In this document: piece by piece, positions 54,178 to 64,000 of the stretch
How positions within the stretch are numbered: the first letter of the stretch is position 1
Layout: each line of letters opens with the position of its first letter
NCBI RefSeq assembly: GCF_029871205.1
Contig: NZ_SSOJ01000067.1
Location: 108,693-172,692, forward strand
DNA length: 64,000 nt
Source: Pseudomonas sp. BN417
GTDB taxonomy: Bacteria > Pseudomonadota > Gammaproteobacteria > Pseudomonadales > Pseudomonadaceae
Direction of reading: 5' to 3'
The notes under the pieces: model-generated
The model's database searches: none
The model's input: the letters and a program-made list of their open reading frames with translations, nothing else
Told to the model about the DNA's origin: nothing
Program-made: the position numbers and the translations under genes

Positions 54178-55374
54178 TCAGAGCACCTGGGTGATGGCGC
54201 GGGTGATGCTTTCCAGGTTGCTGTTGTTCAGCGCGGCAACGCAGATGCGGCCGGTGCTGACGGCGTAGATGCCGAACTCGTTCTTCAGTCGTTCGACCTG
54301 CTCGGCGGTGAGGCCGGAGTAGGAGAACATGCCGCGCTGGCGCGCTACGAAGCTGAAGTCACGCTTGGCGCCGAGGCTCGCCAGTTGCTCGACCATGGCC
54401 AGACGCATGCTGTGGATGCGAGTGCGCATTTCACCGAGTTCTTCTTCCCACAGGGCACGCAGCTCGGGGCTGTTCAGCACCGAAGCGACCACGGTGGCGC
54501 CGTGGGTCGGCGGGTTGGAGTAGTTGGTGCGGATCACGCGCTTGACCTGGGACAGTACGCGGCCGGCTTCTTCCTTCGAGCTGGTCACTACGGACAGGGC
54601 GCCAACGCGCTCGCCGTAGAAGGAGAAGGACTTGGAGAAGGAGCTGGACACGAAGAAGGGCAGGCCGGACTGGGCGAACAGGCGCACGGCTTCCGCGTCC
54701 TGGTCGATGCCTGCGCCAAAGCCCTGGTAGGCGATGTCGAGGAAGGGGACGTGTTCACGCTCGCGCAGGACTTCCAGGACGGCTTTCCAGTCTTCCAGGG
54801 TCAGGTCGACGCCGGTAGGGTTGTGGCAGCAGGCGTGCAGGACCACGATGGAGCGAGCGGGCAGGGCCTTGATGTCTTCCAGCAGGCCGGCACGATTCAC
54901 GCCATTGGTGGCTGCATCGTAATAACGGTAGTTCTGCACCGGAAAACCGGCGGCTTCGAACAGCGCGCGATGGTTTTCCCAGCTGGGATCGCTGATGGCG
55001 ACCACGGCGTTCGGCAGCAGGCGCTTGAGGAAGTCCGCGCCGGTCTTGAGTGCGCCGGTACCGCCCACGGCCTGGGTGGTGACGACGCGGCCCTGGGCGA
55101 TAAGTTCGGAGTCCGCACCGAACAGCAGCTTCTGCACGGCCTGATCGTAGGCAGCGATGCCTTCGATCGGCAGGTAGCCGCGTGGGGCGTGGGCTTCGAT
55201 GCGGGCTTTTTCCGCTTCTGCTACAGCGCGCAGGAGCGGGATACGGCCTTGCTCGTTGTAGTAAACGCCCACGCCCAGGTTGACTTTGTCGGCGCGGGTA
55301 TCGGCGTTGAACGCTTCGTTGAGACCCAGGATGGGGTCGCGCGGAGCCATTTCGACGGCAGAAAACAGACTCAT
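54178..55374 (-). CDS. tyrB: Aromatic amino acid aminotransferase
   Basis: The 398-residue PLP enzyme belongs to the aspartate/aromatic aminotransferase Ia group. MSLFSAVEMAPRDPILGLNEAF is the typical start. PLP contacts appear in GGTGAL, NPTGVDLT and FLDIAYQGFG, and the Schiff-base lysine lies in SSSFSKSFSFYGERVG. The substrate-carboxylate arginine lies near the C-terminus in STGRICVAALN. It interconverts Phe/Tyr/Asp with their 2-oxo acids. The order comEA-like, tyrB, uvrB is conserved in P. aeruginosa; tyrB and uvrB are divergent. Confidence 0.95.
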   Translation of the reverse strand: MSLFSAVEMAPRDPILGLNEAFNADTRADKVNLGVGVYYNEQGRIPLLRAVAEAEKARIEAHAPRGYLPIEGIAAYDQAVQKLLFGADSELIAQGRVVTTQAVGGTGALKTGADFLKRLLPNAVVAISDPSWENHRALFEAAGFPVQNYRYYDAATNGVNRAGLLEDIKALPARSIVVLHACCHNPTGVDLTLEDWKAVLEVLREREHVPFLDIAYQGFGAGIDQDAEAVRLFAQSGLPFFVSSSFSKSFSFYGERVGALSVVTSSKEEAGRVLSQVKRVIRTNYSNPPTHGATVVASVLNSPELRALWEEELGEMRTRIHSMRLAMVEQLASLGAKRDFSFVARQRGMFSYSGLTAEQVERLKNEFGIYAVSTGRICVAALNNSNLESITRAITQVL

Positions 55375-55557
55375 GATGCGGCAGCTCGGAGGAGGAAGGT
55401 GAGGAAGGGTGCAACCCGGCGCGATGTGCGCTAGGGGTTGCGCAATCGGGTCGGTATTATAGCGACCCAGGTAGCCTGCGGCGACATCGCGCGCACGCTT
55501 TCCACCAGGTATGACGCCCGTTCTGCGCAGGTGTCACATCCAAGAGTCGAGGTCAGC

Positions 55558-57573
55558 ATGTCGGAGTTTCAGCTTGTCACCCGCTTCGAGCCCGCCGGCG
55601 ACCAACCGGAGGCCATTTGCCAGATGGTAGAAGGGCTGGAGGCCGGCCTTTCGCACCAGACGCTGCTGGGTGTGACCGGGTCGGGGAAGACCTTCAGCAT
55701 CGCCAACGTCATCTCCCAGGTGCAGCGTCCTACGCTGGTTCTGGCGCCGAACAAGACTCTGGCTGCACAGCTTTATGGCGAATTCCGCTCCTTCTTTCCG
55801 AACAATTCGGTCGAATACTTCGTTTCCTATTACGACTATTACCAGCCGGAAGCCTACGTCCCGTCCTCCGATACCTATATCGAGAAGGACGCCTCGATCA
55901 ACGACCATATCGAGCAGATGCGACTGTCGGCGACCAAGGCTCTGCTGGAGCGGCCCGATGCCATCATCGTCGCCACCGTCTCCTCCATCTACGGCCTGGG
56001 CGACCCGGCGTCCTACCTGAAAATGGTCCTGCACATCGACCGCGGTGACCGCCTCGACCAGCGCTCACTGCTGCGCCGCCTGGCGGAACTGCAGTACACC
56101 CGCAATGACATGGACTTTGCCCGTGCCACTTTCCGCGTGCGCGGCGACGTCATCGACATCTTCCCGGCGGAATCCGACCTGGAAGCGATTCGTGTCGAGC
56201 TGTTCGATGACGAGGTGGAAAACCTGGCTGCCTTCGACCCGCTCACCGGGGAGGTCATCCGCAAGTTGCCACGCTTCACCTTCTACCCCAAGAGCCACTA
56301 CGTGACGCCTCGCGAAGTGCTGCTGGAGGCGGTGGACCAGATCAAGGAGGAGTTGAAGGAGCGCCTGGAGCAGTTGCGCACCGCCAACAAGCTGGTGGAA
56401 GCCCAGCGCCTGGAGCAGCGCACCCGTTTCGACCTGGAGATGATCCTCGAGCTCGGCTACTGCAACGGCATCGAGAACTATTCCCGCTATCTTTCCGGCC
56501 GTGCCCCTGGCGAGGCACCACCGACGCTCTATGACTACCTGCCGGCCAATTCCCTGCTGGTGATCGATGAGTCCCATGTCACGGTTCCCCAGGTCGGCGC
56601 CATGTTCAAGGGCGACCGATCGCGCAAGGAAACGCTGGTGGAATACGGCTTCCGCTTGCCCTCGGCGCTGGATAACCGCCCGCTGCGTTTCGATGAGTGG
56701 GAGGCCATCAGCCCGCAGACCATCTTCGTTTCGGCCACGCCCGGACCTTACGAGGGCGAGCACGCCGGCCGGGTAATCGAGCAGGTGGTGCGCCCCACCG
56801 GCCTGGTGGACCCGGAGGTGGAGGTGCGTCCGGCCACCACCCAGGTGGATGACCTGCTCTCGGAAATCCGCAAGCGCGTGGCGGTCGAGGAACGGGTGCT
56901 GGTCACCACCCTCACCAAGCGCATGGCCGAGGACCTCACCGACTATCTGGCCGACCACGACGTCAAGGTGCGTTACCTGCACTCGGACATCGATACCGTG
57001 GAACGCGTGGAAATCATCCGTGACCTGCGCGTCGGCGCCTTCGACGTGCTGGTGGGTATCAACCTGCTGCGCGAAGGGTTGGACATGCCGGAGGTGTCGC
57101 TGGTGGCAATCCTCGATGCGGACAAGGAAGGCTTCCTGCGTTCCGAACGCTCGCTGATCCAGACCATTGGTCGCGCCGCCCGTAACCTCAATGGCAGGGC
57201 AATCCTTTACGCGGACAACGTCACCGGCTCCATGCAGCGTGCCTTGGATGAGACCGATCGGCGCCGGCACAAGCAGGTCGCCTTCAACGAGGCCCATGGC
57301 ATCGTGCCCAAAGGGGTCAAGAAGGACATCCAGGACATCCTCGAAGGCGCCACCGTGCCCGGCTCGCGCAGCAACAAGCGCAAGGCCATGGCCAAGGCCG
57401 CGGAAGAGAGTGCCCGCTACGAGAGCGAGCTGCGTTCGCCCAGCGAGATCACCAAGCGCATCCGCCAGATGGAGGAGAAGATGTTCCAGTTGGCACGCGA
57501 CCTGGAGTTCGAGGCCGCGGCGCAACTGCGCGACGAGATCCAGAAGCTGCGGGAGCGGCTATTGAAGGTCTGA
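55558..57573 (+). CDS. uvrB: Excinuclease ABC subunit B
   Basis: The 671-residue protein verifies damage and loads UvrC in nucleotide excision repair. It has Walker [17 protein letters not shown], the beta-hairpin region [32 protein letters not shown], the DESH box ([11 protein letters not shown]), motifs V and VI ([39 protein letters not shown]) and the C-terminal UVR domain ([26 protein letters not shown]). Start [17 protein letters not shown] follows GAGGTCAGC. No CTG-N10-CAG LexA box was found in its upstream region. Confidence 0.98.
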   Translation: MSEFQLVTRFEPAGDQPEAICQMVEGLEAGLSHQTLLGVTGSGKTFSIANVISQVQRPTLVLAPNKTLAAQLYGEFRSFFPNNSVEYFVSYYDYYQPEAYVPSSDTYIEKDASINDHIEQMRLSATKALLERPDAIIVATVSSIYGLGDPASYLKMVLHIDRGDRLDQRSLLRRLAELQYTRNDMDFARATFRVRGDVIDIFPAESDLEAIRVELFDDEVENLAAFDPLTGEVIRKLPRFTFYPKSHYVTPREVLLEAVDQIKEELKERLEQLRTANKLVEAQRLEQRTRFDLEMILELGYCNGIENYSRYLSGRAPGEAPPTLYDYLPANSLLVIDESHVTVPQVGAMFKGDRSRKETLVEYGFRLPSALDNRPLRFDEWEAISPQTIFVSATPGPYEGEHAGRVIEQVVRPTGLVDPEVEVRPATTQVDDLLSEIRKRVAVEERVLVTTLTKRMAEDLTDYLADHDVKVRYLHSDIDTVERVEIIRDLRVGAFDVLVGINLLREGLDMPEVSLVAILDADKEGFLRSERSLIQTIGRAARNLNGRAILYADNVTGSMQRALDETDRRRHKQVAFNEAHGIVPKGVKKDIQDILEGATVPGSRSNKRKAMAKAAEESARYESELRSPSEITKRIRQMEEKMFQLARDLEFEAAAQLRDEIQKLRERLLKV

Positions 57574-57578
57574 ACAGG

Positions 57579-57608
57579 AATGGGCGCCAATTGGCGCCCA
57601 TTTCCTTT
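57579..57608. terminator. Bidirectional stem-loop between uvrB and the DMT gene
   Basis: AATGGGCGCC, AATT and GGCGCCCATT form a perfect palindrome (57579-57602) flanked by short T or A stretches. It lies between two converging genes. Confidence 0.7.
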
Positions 57609-57612
57609 GCTC

Positions 57613-58512
57613 TCAGCGCCGGCCGAAGATGATCAGCACCACGCCCGCGAGGGTGGCCAGGCAGGCCATGAGGGACGCGGAATCCAGCCGCTCGCCGAGG
57701 ACCAGGAAGCCCAGCAGCAGCGCCACCACCGGGTTGACGAAGGCGAAGGTAGACACCAGGCTCGGCCGCACTTCCCGCAACAGCCAGAAGTAGGCGGGGT
57801 AGACGCCGAGGCTGACCGGGATCACCAGGTACCCCATCCACAGCCAGGCATCCAGGCTCAGGCTGCCCAGTTCCACGCCTTGCCAGTCGCCGCGCCAGAG
57901 GCCGAAGACCGCCAGCACCAGGGTGCCGGTCAGCATCTGCAGGCTCAGGCCCATCCAACTGGAGCGGAAAGGTGGGCGCTGGCGCAGCAGCCAGGCGCCG
58001 ATGGCCCAGAGCAGGGTGGCCATGACCACCAGGCCGCCGGCGAACCATTGCTCGAATCCGGCGTCGCTGCCCAGCCCGTTGCCCATCAGCATCACGATGC
58101 CGCCGCTGGCCAGGGCGAGCCCGCAGAGCACCCAGAGCGGCGGACGGCGGTCCAGCAGCCATTCCAGGGCCACGCTCCAGAGGGGCAGGGTGGTGTAGAG
58201 CATCGCCAGCATGCCGGTCGGCAGGAACTGGTTGGCGTAGATCAGCGCGCCCTGGCCGACGGCGATCAGCAGCAGGCCGCCGATCAGCGCACCGCCCAGG
58301 TCGCTGCGCTGCACCTGTGCCTTGCCGCTGGCAAGCACCCAGGCCAGGGCCAGGACTCCGGCGAACAGGAAGCGCAAGGTGGCGATGACGAAAGGCGGCA
58401 GTTCGCGGAGGAGGAAGTGGTTGGCCAGATAGGTGGTGCCCCAGCCGACGTAGATCATGGCGAAGGCGCCGATCAGCAGAACGGTGCGGCGGGTTGTTGC
58501 TTGGGAAGACAT
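57613..58512 (-). CDS. EamA-family (YedA-like) DMT transporter
   Basis: The 299-residue protein has ten predicted helices in two EamA repeats. The first carries AFAMIYVGWGTTYLANHFLLRELPPFVIATLRFLFAG, typical of YedA-like members. The second contains YLVIPVSLGVYPAYFWLLREVRPSLVSTFAFVNPVVALLLGFLVLGERL. Such proteins export amino acids or other metabolites. It lies 41 bp downstream of emrB on the same strand and may be read from the same transcript. Confidence 0.88.
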   Translation of the reverse strand: MSSQATTRRTVLLIGAFAMIYVGWGTTYLANHFLLRELPPFVIATLRFLFAGVLALAWVLASGKAQVQRSDLGGALIGGLLLIAVGQGALIYANQFLPTGMLAMLYTTLPLWSVALEWLLDRRPPLWVLCGLALASGGIVMLMGNGLGSDAGFEQWFAGGLVVMATLLWAIGAWLLRQRPPFRSSWMGLSLQMLTGTLVLAVFGLWRGDWQGVELGSLSLDAWLWMGYLVIPVSLGVYPAYFWLLREVRPSLVSTFAFVNPVVALLLGFLVLGERLDSASLMACLATLAGVVLIIFGRR

Positions 58513-58553
58513 GTACAGCCTGAAACGCGGCGCGCCGGTTGCCCGGCGCGGGA

Positions 58554-60113
58554 TTAGTGGGCGGCGGCGCCTGCGCCGCCGGTGGTACCGGCGGGCAGCG
58601 CGCGGGTGAGCAGCACGGCGAGCATGCTGATGCCAAGGGCGATGCCGATGAAATGAAAGGCGTCATTGTAGGCCATGATGCTGGCCTGCTGGTGTGCGAT
58701 TTCGCTGAGTTTGCCGAGGGCCGCTTGCTCGCTGCCGAGCTTTTCCGTCAGCAGCGCCAGGCGTTCGGCCACCTGTGGGTTGCTTGGCACCAGGGATTCG
58801 CGCAGGTAGTCGAAATAGACCTTGGCGCGAGCATCCAGCAGGGTGGCGAGCAGGGCGATGCCGATGGCGCCGCCCAGGTTGCGCAGGATGTTGAACAGGC
58901 TGGAGGCCGAGCCGGCGTCCTGGGGCAGGATATAGGCGGTGGCGATCAGGGAGACGGTCACCATCACCAGGGGCTGGCCGAGGGCGCGGATAATCTGGAT
59001 CTGGTTGAACTGCGGCCCGGCGAAGTCCGGGTTGAGCACCCCGGAAGCGAAGCTGGCGTAGCCGAACAGGCCAAAGCCCAGGGCGCACAGGAACTTGGGC
59101 GAGATCACCTTCATCAGCTTGGGTACCAGCGGAATCAGGAAGAGCTGCGGAACGCCCATCCACATGATCACTTCGCCTATCTGCAGCGCGTTGTAGCCCT
59201 GGATCTGCGCCAGGTACAGCGGCAGCACATAGATGGAACCGTAGAGGCCCATGCCGAGGCCGACGCTGGAGATGCTCGACAGGCCGAAGTTGCGGTTCTT
59301 CAGGATGCCCAGGTTGATCAGCGGGTTGGGCCGCGACACCTGGAGAATGACGAAGAGCACCAGGCTGACCAGCGCCACGCTTCCGAGGCCGACGATCAGG
59401 TCCGACTCCAGCCAGTCCTTGCGGTGACCTTCCTCGAGGAATACCTGCAGGCAGCCGAGGCCCAGCCCCAGGGTGACGATCCCGGCGTAGTCGGTGCGTT
59501 TCAGCAACTCCCAGTGCGGCGCCTTTTTCTCCAGGCCGTAAAGCAGGCCGGCGATCATCAGCAGGCCGGGCGGCACATTGATATAGAAGATGTACTCCCA
59601 ACCGAAGTTCTCGGTCAGCCAGCCGCCCAGGGTCGGGCCGATGGAGGGGGCGAAGGTGGCGGTGATAGCGAACAGCGCCATGCCTTTGGCTCGGTGATGT
59701 TCCGGCAGCTTGATCAGGGTCAGGGTGAAAGCCAGCGGAATCAACGCCCCGCCGGTGAAGCCCTGCAGTGCACGGAAGACGATCATGCTCTCCAGGCTCC
59801 AGGCCAGGGAGCAGAGCAAGGATGAGATCAGGAAACCGATCGACACCCACACTGCCAGGCGCCGGGCGGAGAGCAACTGCACCAGCCAGGCGGTGAGGGG
59901 GATCATGATGATCTCCGCCACCAGGTAGGAGGTGGAAATCCAGGAGCCTTCCTCCAGGGTTGCGGCCAGCGCGCCCTGGATGTCCTTGAGGGAGGAATTG
60001 GTGATCTGGATGTCCAGCACCGCCATGAAGGCGCCGAGCATGGCGCTCATCACCGCGATCCAGTCGCGGCGGCTGGGCTCGTCGGTGGGGCGGATCAGTG
60101 AATCAGCCGCCAC
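58554..60113 (-). CDS. emrB: DHA2-family multidrug efflux permease, EmrB-like
   Basis: The 519-residue inner-membrane protein has 14 predicted helices. It shows the DHA2 motif AMLGAFMAVLDIQITNSSLKDIQGAL and EEGSWISTSYLVAEIIMIPLTAWLVQLLSARRL. FRALQGFTGGALIPLAFTLTL and ATFAPSIGPTLGGWLTENFGWEYIFYINVPPGL (motif C, antiporters) follow. A GTG start at 60113 with AAGGAA 7 nt upstream overlaps the emrA stop by 11 nt. It forms a tripartite pump with EmrA and an outer-membrane channel. Confidence 0.92.
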   Translation of the reverse strand: MAADSLIRPTDEPSRRDWIAVMSAMLGAFMAVLDIQITNSSLKDIQGALAATLEEGSWISTSYLVAEIIMIPLTAWLVQLLSARRLAVWVSIGFLISSLLCSLAWSLESMIVFRALQGFTGGALIPLAFTLTLIKLPEHHRAKGMALFAITATFAPSIGPTLGGWLTENFGWEYIFYINVPPGLLMIAGLLYGLEKKAPHWELLKRTDYAGIVTLGLGLGCLQVFLEEGHRKDWLESDLIVGLGSVALVSLVLFVILQVSRPNPLINLGILKNRNFGLSSISSVGLGMGLYGSIYVLPLYLAQIQGYNALQIGEVIMWMGVPQLFLIPLVPKLMKVISPKFLCALGFGLFGYASFASGVLNPDFAGPQFNQIQIIRALGQPLVMVTVSLIATAYILPQDAGSASSLFNILRNLGGAIGIALLATLLDARAKVYFDYLRESLVPSNPQVAERLALLTEKLGSEQAALGKLSEIAHQQASIMAYNDAFHFIGIALGISMLAVLLTRALPAGTTGGAGAAAH

Positions 60114-61149
60114 TGCGCTGTTCCTTGAGGCTCACCTTGACCAGCACCGACATGCCCGGGCGGATGCGGCCCTTGAGCGGATTGTCGGCGGCGAAGGTCA
60201 GCTTCACCGGAATGCGCTGCACCACCTTGGTGAAGTTGCCGGTCGCGTTGTCCGGGGGCAGCAGGCTGAATTGCGCGCCGGAGGCTGCGAAGAGGCTGTC
60301 CACACGACCGTCGATCGGGGTATCGGGGAAGCTGTCGAAGACCAGTTCGGCCTTCTGCCCGGGCTCCATGTGTTCGATCTGGGTTTCCTTGAAGTTGGCC
60401 TGGATCCAGATGTCCGCGTCCGGCACCAGGGACAGCAGGTGGGCGCCCACCTGCACGTACTGGCCGTTGCGCGCGGCACGCTGGCCGACGCGGCCGTCCA
60501 TGGGCGAGCGGATCTCGGTGCGGCCGAGGTTCAACTCGGCTTGGGCAATTTCGGCGCGGGCGTTGGCGATCTGAGCGTCGAGGCGCTTGATCTCGGCGTT
60601 CAGTGCGTCCACCTGCTGGCGTTGGGCCTTGAGGTCCGCCTCGGCCTTGGCCACCTGGGAACGGGCGACACGGGAGTCGGCTGAGAGTGTGGTGACCCGC
60701 TCTTCGGAGACGAAGCCCGGCTTGCGCAGGGTCTGGGCCCGGGACAGATCGATCTGAGTGCGGCCCAGGGTGGCCTGGCTGGCCGACACATCCGCCTGGC
60801 TGGCTGCGATCAGGTTGGATTGCTGCGCCAGTTTGCTCTGCGCCTGGGTCAGCTCGGCCTCGCGGGTGGCGAGCAGGGCGCGCGCGCGTTCCAGGGCGAG
60901 CTTGAAGTCGTCGGCTTCCAGGCGGACCAGCAGGTCGCCTTTCTTCACCTGCTGGTTGTCGCTGACCAGCACCTCGTCGATCCGGGCGCCCAGTTGGCTG
61001 GATACCCGGGTGATCTCGCCCTGCACATAGGCGTTGTCGGTGCTCTCGATGAAGCGGCCGACCAGCAGCCAGTGGGCGAAGAGGCCGGCAATGACCAGTG
61101 CCACCAGGGTGACGAAGACGAAAAGGCGGCGTTGCAATTTGGCAGGCAT
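60103..61149 (-). CDS. emrA: EmrA-like membrane fusion protein
   Basis: The 348-residue protein has an N-terminal membrane anchor (RRLFVFVTLVALVIAGLFAHWLLVG). A lipoyl/barrel segment (IESTDNAYVQGEITRVSSQLGARIDEVLVSDNQQVKKGDLLVRLEADDF), a long coiled-coil hairpin and the second half EIRSPMDGRVGQRAARNGQYVQVG follow. This is the HlyD/EmrA adaptor layout. The ATG at 61149 was chosen because the frame upstream begins only with TTG in the control region; its ribosome binding site is weak. The divergent LysR gene lies 108 bp away. Confidence 0.9.
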   Translation of the reverse strand: MPAKLQRRLFVFVTLVALVIAGLFAHWLLVGRFIESTDNAYVQGEITRVSSQLGARIDEVLVSDNQQVKKGDLLVRLEADDFKLALERARALLATREAELTQAQSKLAQQSNLIAASQADVSASQATLGRTQIDLSRAQTLRKPGFVSEERVTTLSADSRVARSQVAKAEADLKAQRQQVDALNAEIKRLDAQIANARAEIAQAELNLGRTEIRSPMDGRVGQRAARNGQYVQVGAHLLSLVPDADIWIQANFKETQIEHMEPGQKAELVFDSFPDTPIDGRVDSLFAASGAQFSLLPPDNATGNFTKVVQRIPVKLTFAADNPLKGRIRPGMSVLVKVSLKEQRSGG

Positions 61150-61235
61150 GGCAAAACTGTGCTCGAAGTCTTTGCAGAATGTTGCGAATCTAGCAGTGTT
61201 CCGTGCTCGCAAATAGCCGGTACAATTCAGAAACT

Positions 61236-61255
61236 TTGTTGCTTATAGGGAACAA
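61236..61255. promoter_or_regulatory. Candidate LysR operator in the emrA-lysR intergenic region
   Basis: TTGTT and AACAA flank ten bases, a T-N11-A type palindrome. It overlaps the ribosome binding site of the lysR gene, so it could serve autorepression as well as control of emrAB. Confidence 0.5.
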
Positions 61256-61257
61256 TA

Positions 61258-62178
61258 ATGGGGCTGGATGATGCGCTGATCTTCACTCGCGTGGTCGAGT
61301 GCCACAGCTTCACCCAGGCAGCCCAGAGCCTGGGCATGCAGAAGTCCACCGTGAGCCGGCGCATCGCCCTGCTGGAGGAGCGCCTCGGCGTTCGCCTCCT
61401 CAATCGCACGACCCGCAAGCTGCGTCTGACCGAAGTGGGGCTGGCCTACTACGAACGTTGCCGGCAGATCATGTTGGACTTCGCCGAGGCCGAGCAGGCG
61501 GTGATGCAGCTGCAGCAGGAGCCGTCCGGCCTCCTGCGGGTCACCGCGCCCATCGAGTTCGGCCAGCTGTTCCTCGGCAAGGTGCTGGGCAGTTTCATGC
61601 GCCAGTACCCGCAGATCACCGCCGAGGTGGAGATCACCTCGCGCAACGTCGATCCGCTGGAGGAGGGCGTGGACATCGCCATCATGATCGGCCAGCCGCA
61701 GGACTCCACCCTGATCGCCCGCAAGCTCTTCGAAAGCGACCGCCGGCTCTGTGCCAGCCCGGCTTACCTGGCGGCCCATGGCACGCCGCGCACCGTTGAG
61801 GCACTGGCGGGTCACCGCGCAGTACTGCTGCCCCAGGACTCCCAGCGCTACTGGATGCTGCAGGGCGAAAGCGTGCCCTGCCAGCGGGTGCTTTACTGCA
61901 ACAACATCACCTTCGCCCGCGAGGCGGTAGTAGCCGGCGCCGGCATCGCCGCACTGCCGGTGATGTTCACCGAGCCGGCTGTGCAGCGCGGTGAGCTGAT
62001 CGAGTTGTTGCCCGAAGCGCGGCTGCCGAGTGGCGAAATCTACGCGGTCTACCCGTCCCGGCGTTTCCAGGCGATGAAGGTCAAGGCCTTCCTCGACTTC
62101 CTGATGCGCAGCCTGCCGGTGCAGGAAGGACACTTGCTGGAGCCCGCGGCGGCCAGCCTGATAAGATCGCGCCTTTGA
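61258..62178 (+). CDS. LysR-family regulator divergent from emrAB
   Basis: The 306-residue protein has the LysR winged helix ([61 protein letters not shown]). The effector domain is of the CrgA/DmlR-like type ([28 protein letters not shown]). It is divergent from the efflux operon with a likely shared operator, the classical arrangement for a regulator of the neighbouring transporter. The stop lies 25 bp before gltX. Confidence 0.9.
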   Translation: MGLDDALIFTRVVECHSFTQAAQSLGMQKSTVSRRIALLEERLGVRLLNRTTRKLRLTEVGLAYYERCRQIMLDFAEAEQAVMQLQQEPSGLLRVTAPIEFGQLFLGKVLGSFMRQYPQITAEVEITSRNVDPLEEGVDIAIMIGQPQDSTLIARKLFESDRRLCASPAYLAAHGTPRTVEALAGHRAVLLPQDSQRYWMLQGESVPCQRVLYCNNITFAREAVVAGAGIAALPVMFTEPAVQRGELIELLPEARLPSGEIYAVYPSRRFQAMKVKAFLDFLMRSLPVQEGHLLEPAAASLIRSRL

Positions 62179-62203
62179 TCGACCCAGAGTTTCGAGAGAA
62201 CCC

Positions 62204-63685
62204 ATGACCACCGTCCGTACCCGTATCGCGCCGTCGCCCACTGGCGACCCGCACGTGGGCACCGCCTACATCGCCCTGTTCAACCTGTGTTTCGCGCGCC
62301 AGCACGGCGGTCAGTTCATCCTGCGGATCGAAGACACCGATCAGTTGCGCTCGACCCGCGAGTCCGAGCAACAGATCTACGACGCCCTGCGCTGGCTCGG
62401 CATCGAGTGGGACGAAGGCCCGGACGTCGGCGGCCCGCACGGCCCCTATCGGCAGAGCGAGCGTGGCGAGATCTACAAGAAGTACTCCCAGGAACTGGTG
62501 GACAAAGGCCACGCGTTCCCCTGCTTCTGCACCGCCGAGCGCCTGGACAAGCTGCGCGCCGAGCAGACCGAGCGCAAGGAAACCCCGCGCTACGACGGTC
62601 ACTGCATGCACCTGTCCAAGGACGAGGCGAACCAGCGCATCGCCGCCGGCGAGCCCCACGTGGTGCGCATGAAGGTGCCGAGCGAGGGCGTCTGCGTGGT
62701 GCCGGACATGCTCCGTGGTGATGTCGAGATCCCCTGGGATCGCATGGACATGCAGGTGCTGATGAAGACCGATGGCCTGCCCACTTACTTCCTCGCCAAC
62801 GTGGTGGATGACCACCTGATGGGCATCACCCACGTGTTGCGCGGCGAAGAGTGGCTGCCCTCCGCGCCCAAGCTGATCAAGCTCTACGAATACTTCGGCT
62901 GGGAGCAGCCCAAGCTCTGCTACATGCCGCTGCTGCGCAATCCGGACAAGAGCAAGCTGTCCAAGCGCAAGAACCCCACTTCCATCACCTTCTACGAGCG
63001 CATGGGCTTCCTGCCGGAGGCGATGCTCAACTACCTGGGCCGCATGGGCTGGTCCATGCCGGACGAGCGCGAGAAGTTCTCCCTGGCCGAGATGGTCGAG
63101 CACTTCGACCTGTCGCGTATTTCCCTGGGCGGGCCGATCTTCGACCTGGAGAAGCTGTCCTGGCTGAACGGCCAATGGATCCGCGAGCTGCCGGTGGAGC
63201 GTTTCGCCACCGAGGTACAGAAGTGGGCGCTCAATCCTGACTACCTGATGCGCATTGCGCCGCACGTACAGGGCAGGGTGGAGACCTTCAGCCAGATCGC
63301 TCCGTTGGCCGGCTTCTTCTTCTCCGGCGGCGTAGCGCTGGACGCCAAGTTGTTCGAGCACAAGAAGTTGAGCCCGGACCAGGTGCGCCAAGTCATGCAG
63401 CTGGTGCTGTGGAAGCTGGAATCCCTGCGTCAGTGGGAGAAGGACAGGATCACGGCCTGCATCCAGGCCGTGGCCGAAAGCCTGGAGCTGAAGTTGCGTG
63501 ATGTGATGCCGCTGATGTTCCCGGCCATTACCGGCCAGGCCAGTTCGGTATCGGTGCTGGATGCCATGGAAATCCTCGGGGCTGACCTCAGCCGCTTCCG
63601 TCTGCGCCAGGCCATCGAGCTGCTCGGTGGCGTGTCGAAGAAGGAAACCAAGGAGTGGGAAAAACTGCTCGCGGCCATCGCCTGA
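62204..63685 (+). CDS. gltX: Glutamyl-tRNA synthetase
   Basis: The 493-residue class I synthetase charges tRNA-Glu. It has the HIGH-type motif [39 protein letters not shown], a CFC cysteine pair in [43 protein letters not shown] and the KMSKS-type KLSKRKN, then the helical anticodon-binding domain. It is followed by tRNA-Ala and tRNA-Glu, the latter its own substrate. Confidence 0.98.
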   Translation: MTTVRTRIAPSPTGDPHVGTAYIALFNLCFARQHGGQFILRIEDTDQLRSTRESEQQIYDALRWLGIEWDEGPDVGGPHGPYRQSERGEIYKKYSQELVDKGHAFPCFCTAERLDKLRAEQTERKETPRYDGHCMHLSKDEANQRIAAGEPHVVRMKVPSEGVCVVPDMLRGDVEIPWDRMDMQVLMKTDGLPTYFLANVVDDHLMGITHVLRGEEWLPSAPKLIKLYEYFGWEQPKLCYMPLLRNPDKSKLSKRKNPTSITFYERMGFLPEAMLNYLGRMGWSMPDEREKFSLAEMVEHFDLSRISLGGPIFDLEKLSWLNGQWIRELPVERFATEVQKWALNPDYLMRIAPHVQGRVETFSQIAPLAGFFFSGGVALDAKLFEHKKLSPDQVRQVMQLVLWKLESLRQWEKDRITACIQAVAESLELKLRDVMPLMFPAITGQASSVSVLDAMEILGADLSRFRLRQAIELLGGVSKKETKEWEKLLAAIA

Positions 63686-63784
63686 TGGCCCGGCGGCCGG
63701 TGCGGGGAAGGTCCGGCATCGGCCAAGGGCGGGTAAGTGTTTGTTCTTCCAGATAAAAAACTTCGGTTGGAAGAAAAAATATTG

Positions 63785-63813
63785 TTGACAGCGGGAGGGG
63801 GCGCCCCTAATAT
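63785..63813 (+). promoter_or_regulatory. Strong promoter of the tRNA-Ala/tRNA-Glu unit
   Basis: Consensus TTGACA (63785-63790) and TAATAT (63808-63813) are 17 bp apart. An AT-rich block lies upstream, and a GC-rich discriminator (GCGCCCCGTCC) follows, typical of stringently controlled stable RNA promoters. Confidence 0.88.
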
Positions 63814-63831
63814 GCGCCCCGTCCTCGCGAC

Positions 63832-63907
<76 letters not shown>

Positions 63908-63946
63908 CTCTTTCCGGAGTGGGTCGCGAACAGGCATGAAGGTTTC

Positions 63947-64000
63947 GTCCCCTTCGTCTAGTGGCCTAGGACACCGCCCTTTCACGGCGGTAACAGGGGT
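63947..64000 (+). tRNA. tRNA-Glu (anticodon TTC), 5' part
   Basis: The sequence begins GTCCCCTTCGTCTAG. An anticodon stem CCGCC/GGCGG encloses CTTTCAC with TTC at 63981-63983. It is cut by the right edge of the window within the T-arm. Confidence 0.95.

Noticed and set aside
55405..55415. TGCAAC near tyrB as a PutA operator
   Set aside because: A single hexamer occurs by chance often; it is not clustered and not near a proline gene.
55438..55557. LexA box upstream of uvrB
   Set aside because: E. coli uvrB is SOS-controlled, so this was looked for. No CTG-N10-CAG sequence is present here.

Overview
The window looks like a chromosomal segment of a Pseudomonas species close to the P. aeruginosa / P. 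resinovorans group. Housekeeping genes are GC-rich. Two gene orders match the P. aeruginosa pattern: ffs-dnaX-ybaB-recR-acyl-CoA dehydrogenase, and rpsA-ihfB-wzz-[O-antigen]-wbpM-comEA-like-tyrB-uvrB-emrAB-gltX. Several Pseudomonas-type REP/REPIN palindromes lie between genes. No insertion sequence, prophage, plasmid origin or CRISPR array was seen. All identifications come from reading the sequence and from memory of protein families; no database search was run.

Layout. (1) 1-10 kb: 5' end of an HU-family gene, the 4.5S SRP RNA, a small exported protein, a 2OG-Fe(II) oxygenase, a periplasmic binding protein, dnaX-ybaB-recR, an acyl-CoA dehydrogenase, a PaaI thioesterase and a SulP transporter. 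(2) 10-15 kb: trifunctional putA on the minus strand, with four GTTGCA-type PutA operators upstream, then a TetR regulator. (3) 15-26 kb: a catabolic island with a LysR regulator and a tctCBA tricarboxylate-type uptake system on one strand. Facing it are MFS - amidohydrolase - PdxA-like dehydrogenase - MFS - enolase-superfamily dehydratase, probably for an unidentified organic or sugar acid. (4) 26-33 kb: an EamA transporter, then a DNA-damage region with two LexA boxes. One box controls a 46-residue proline-rich protein carrying two sequences that resemble sliding-clamp-binding motifs, plus a 103-residue unknown; a periplasmic endonuclease I gene diverges from it. The other box controls a FAN1-type VRR-NUC nuclease and a DinG/XPD-like helicase fused to a PD-(D/E)XK-like domain. 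A decayed ydcZ-type pseudogene follows. (5) 33-37 kb: an operon of flavin monooxygenase, RidA, DUF1028 and ArgE-like deacylase, suggesting degradation of a nitrogen compound. (6) 37-53 kb: rpsA, ihfB and an O-antigen locus of lower GC whose order and content resemble P. aeruginosa serogroup O11 (wzz, wzx, wzy, glycosyltransferase, wbjBCDEF, wbpL, wbpM). (7) 53-64 kb: comEA-like gene, tRNA-Asn with a degenerate tandem duplication containing a tRNA 3' fragment, tyrB, uvrB, a DMT transporter, emrAB with a divergent LysR gene, gltX, tRNA-Ala and the start of tRNA-Glu.

The most interesting part is the SOS-linked block at 27.7-32.7 kb, especially the tiny LexA-controlled protein. Next are the two uncharacterised metabolic clusters, the PutA operator array, the tRNA-Asn scar, and two palindromic repeats that each supply the stop codon of the adjacent gene.
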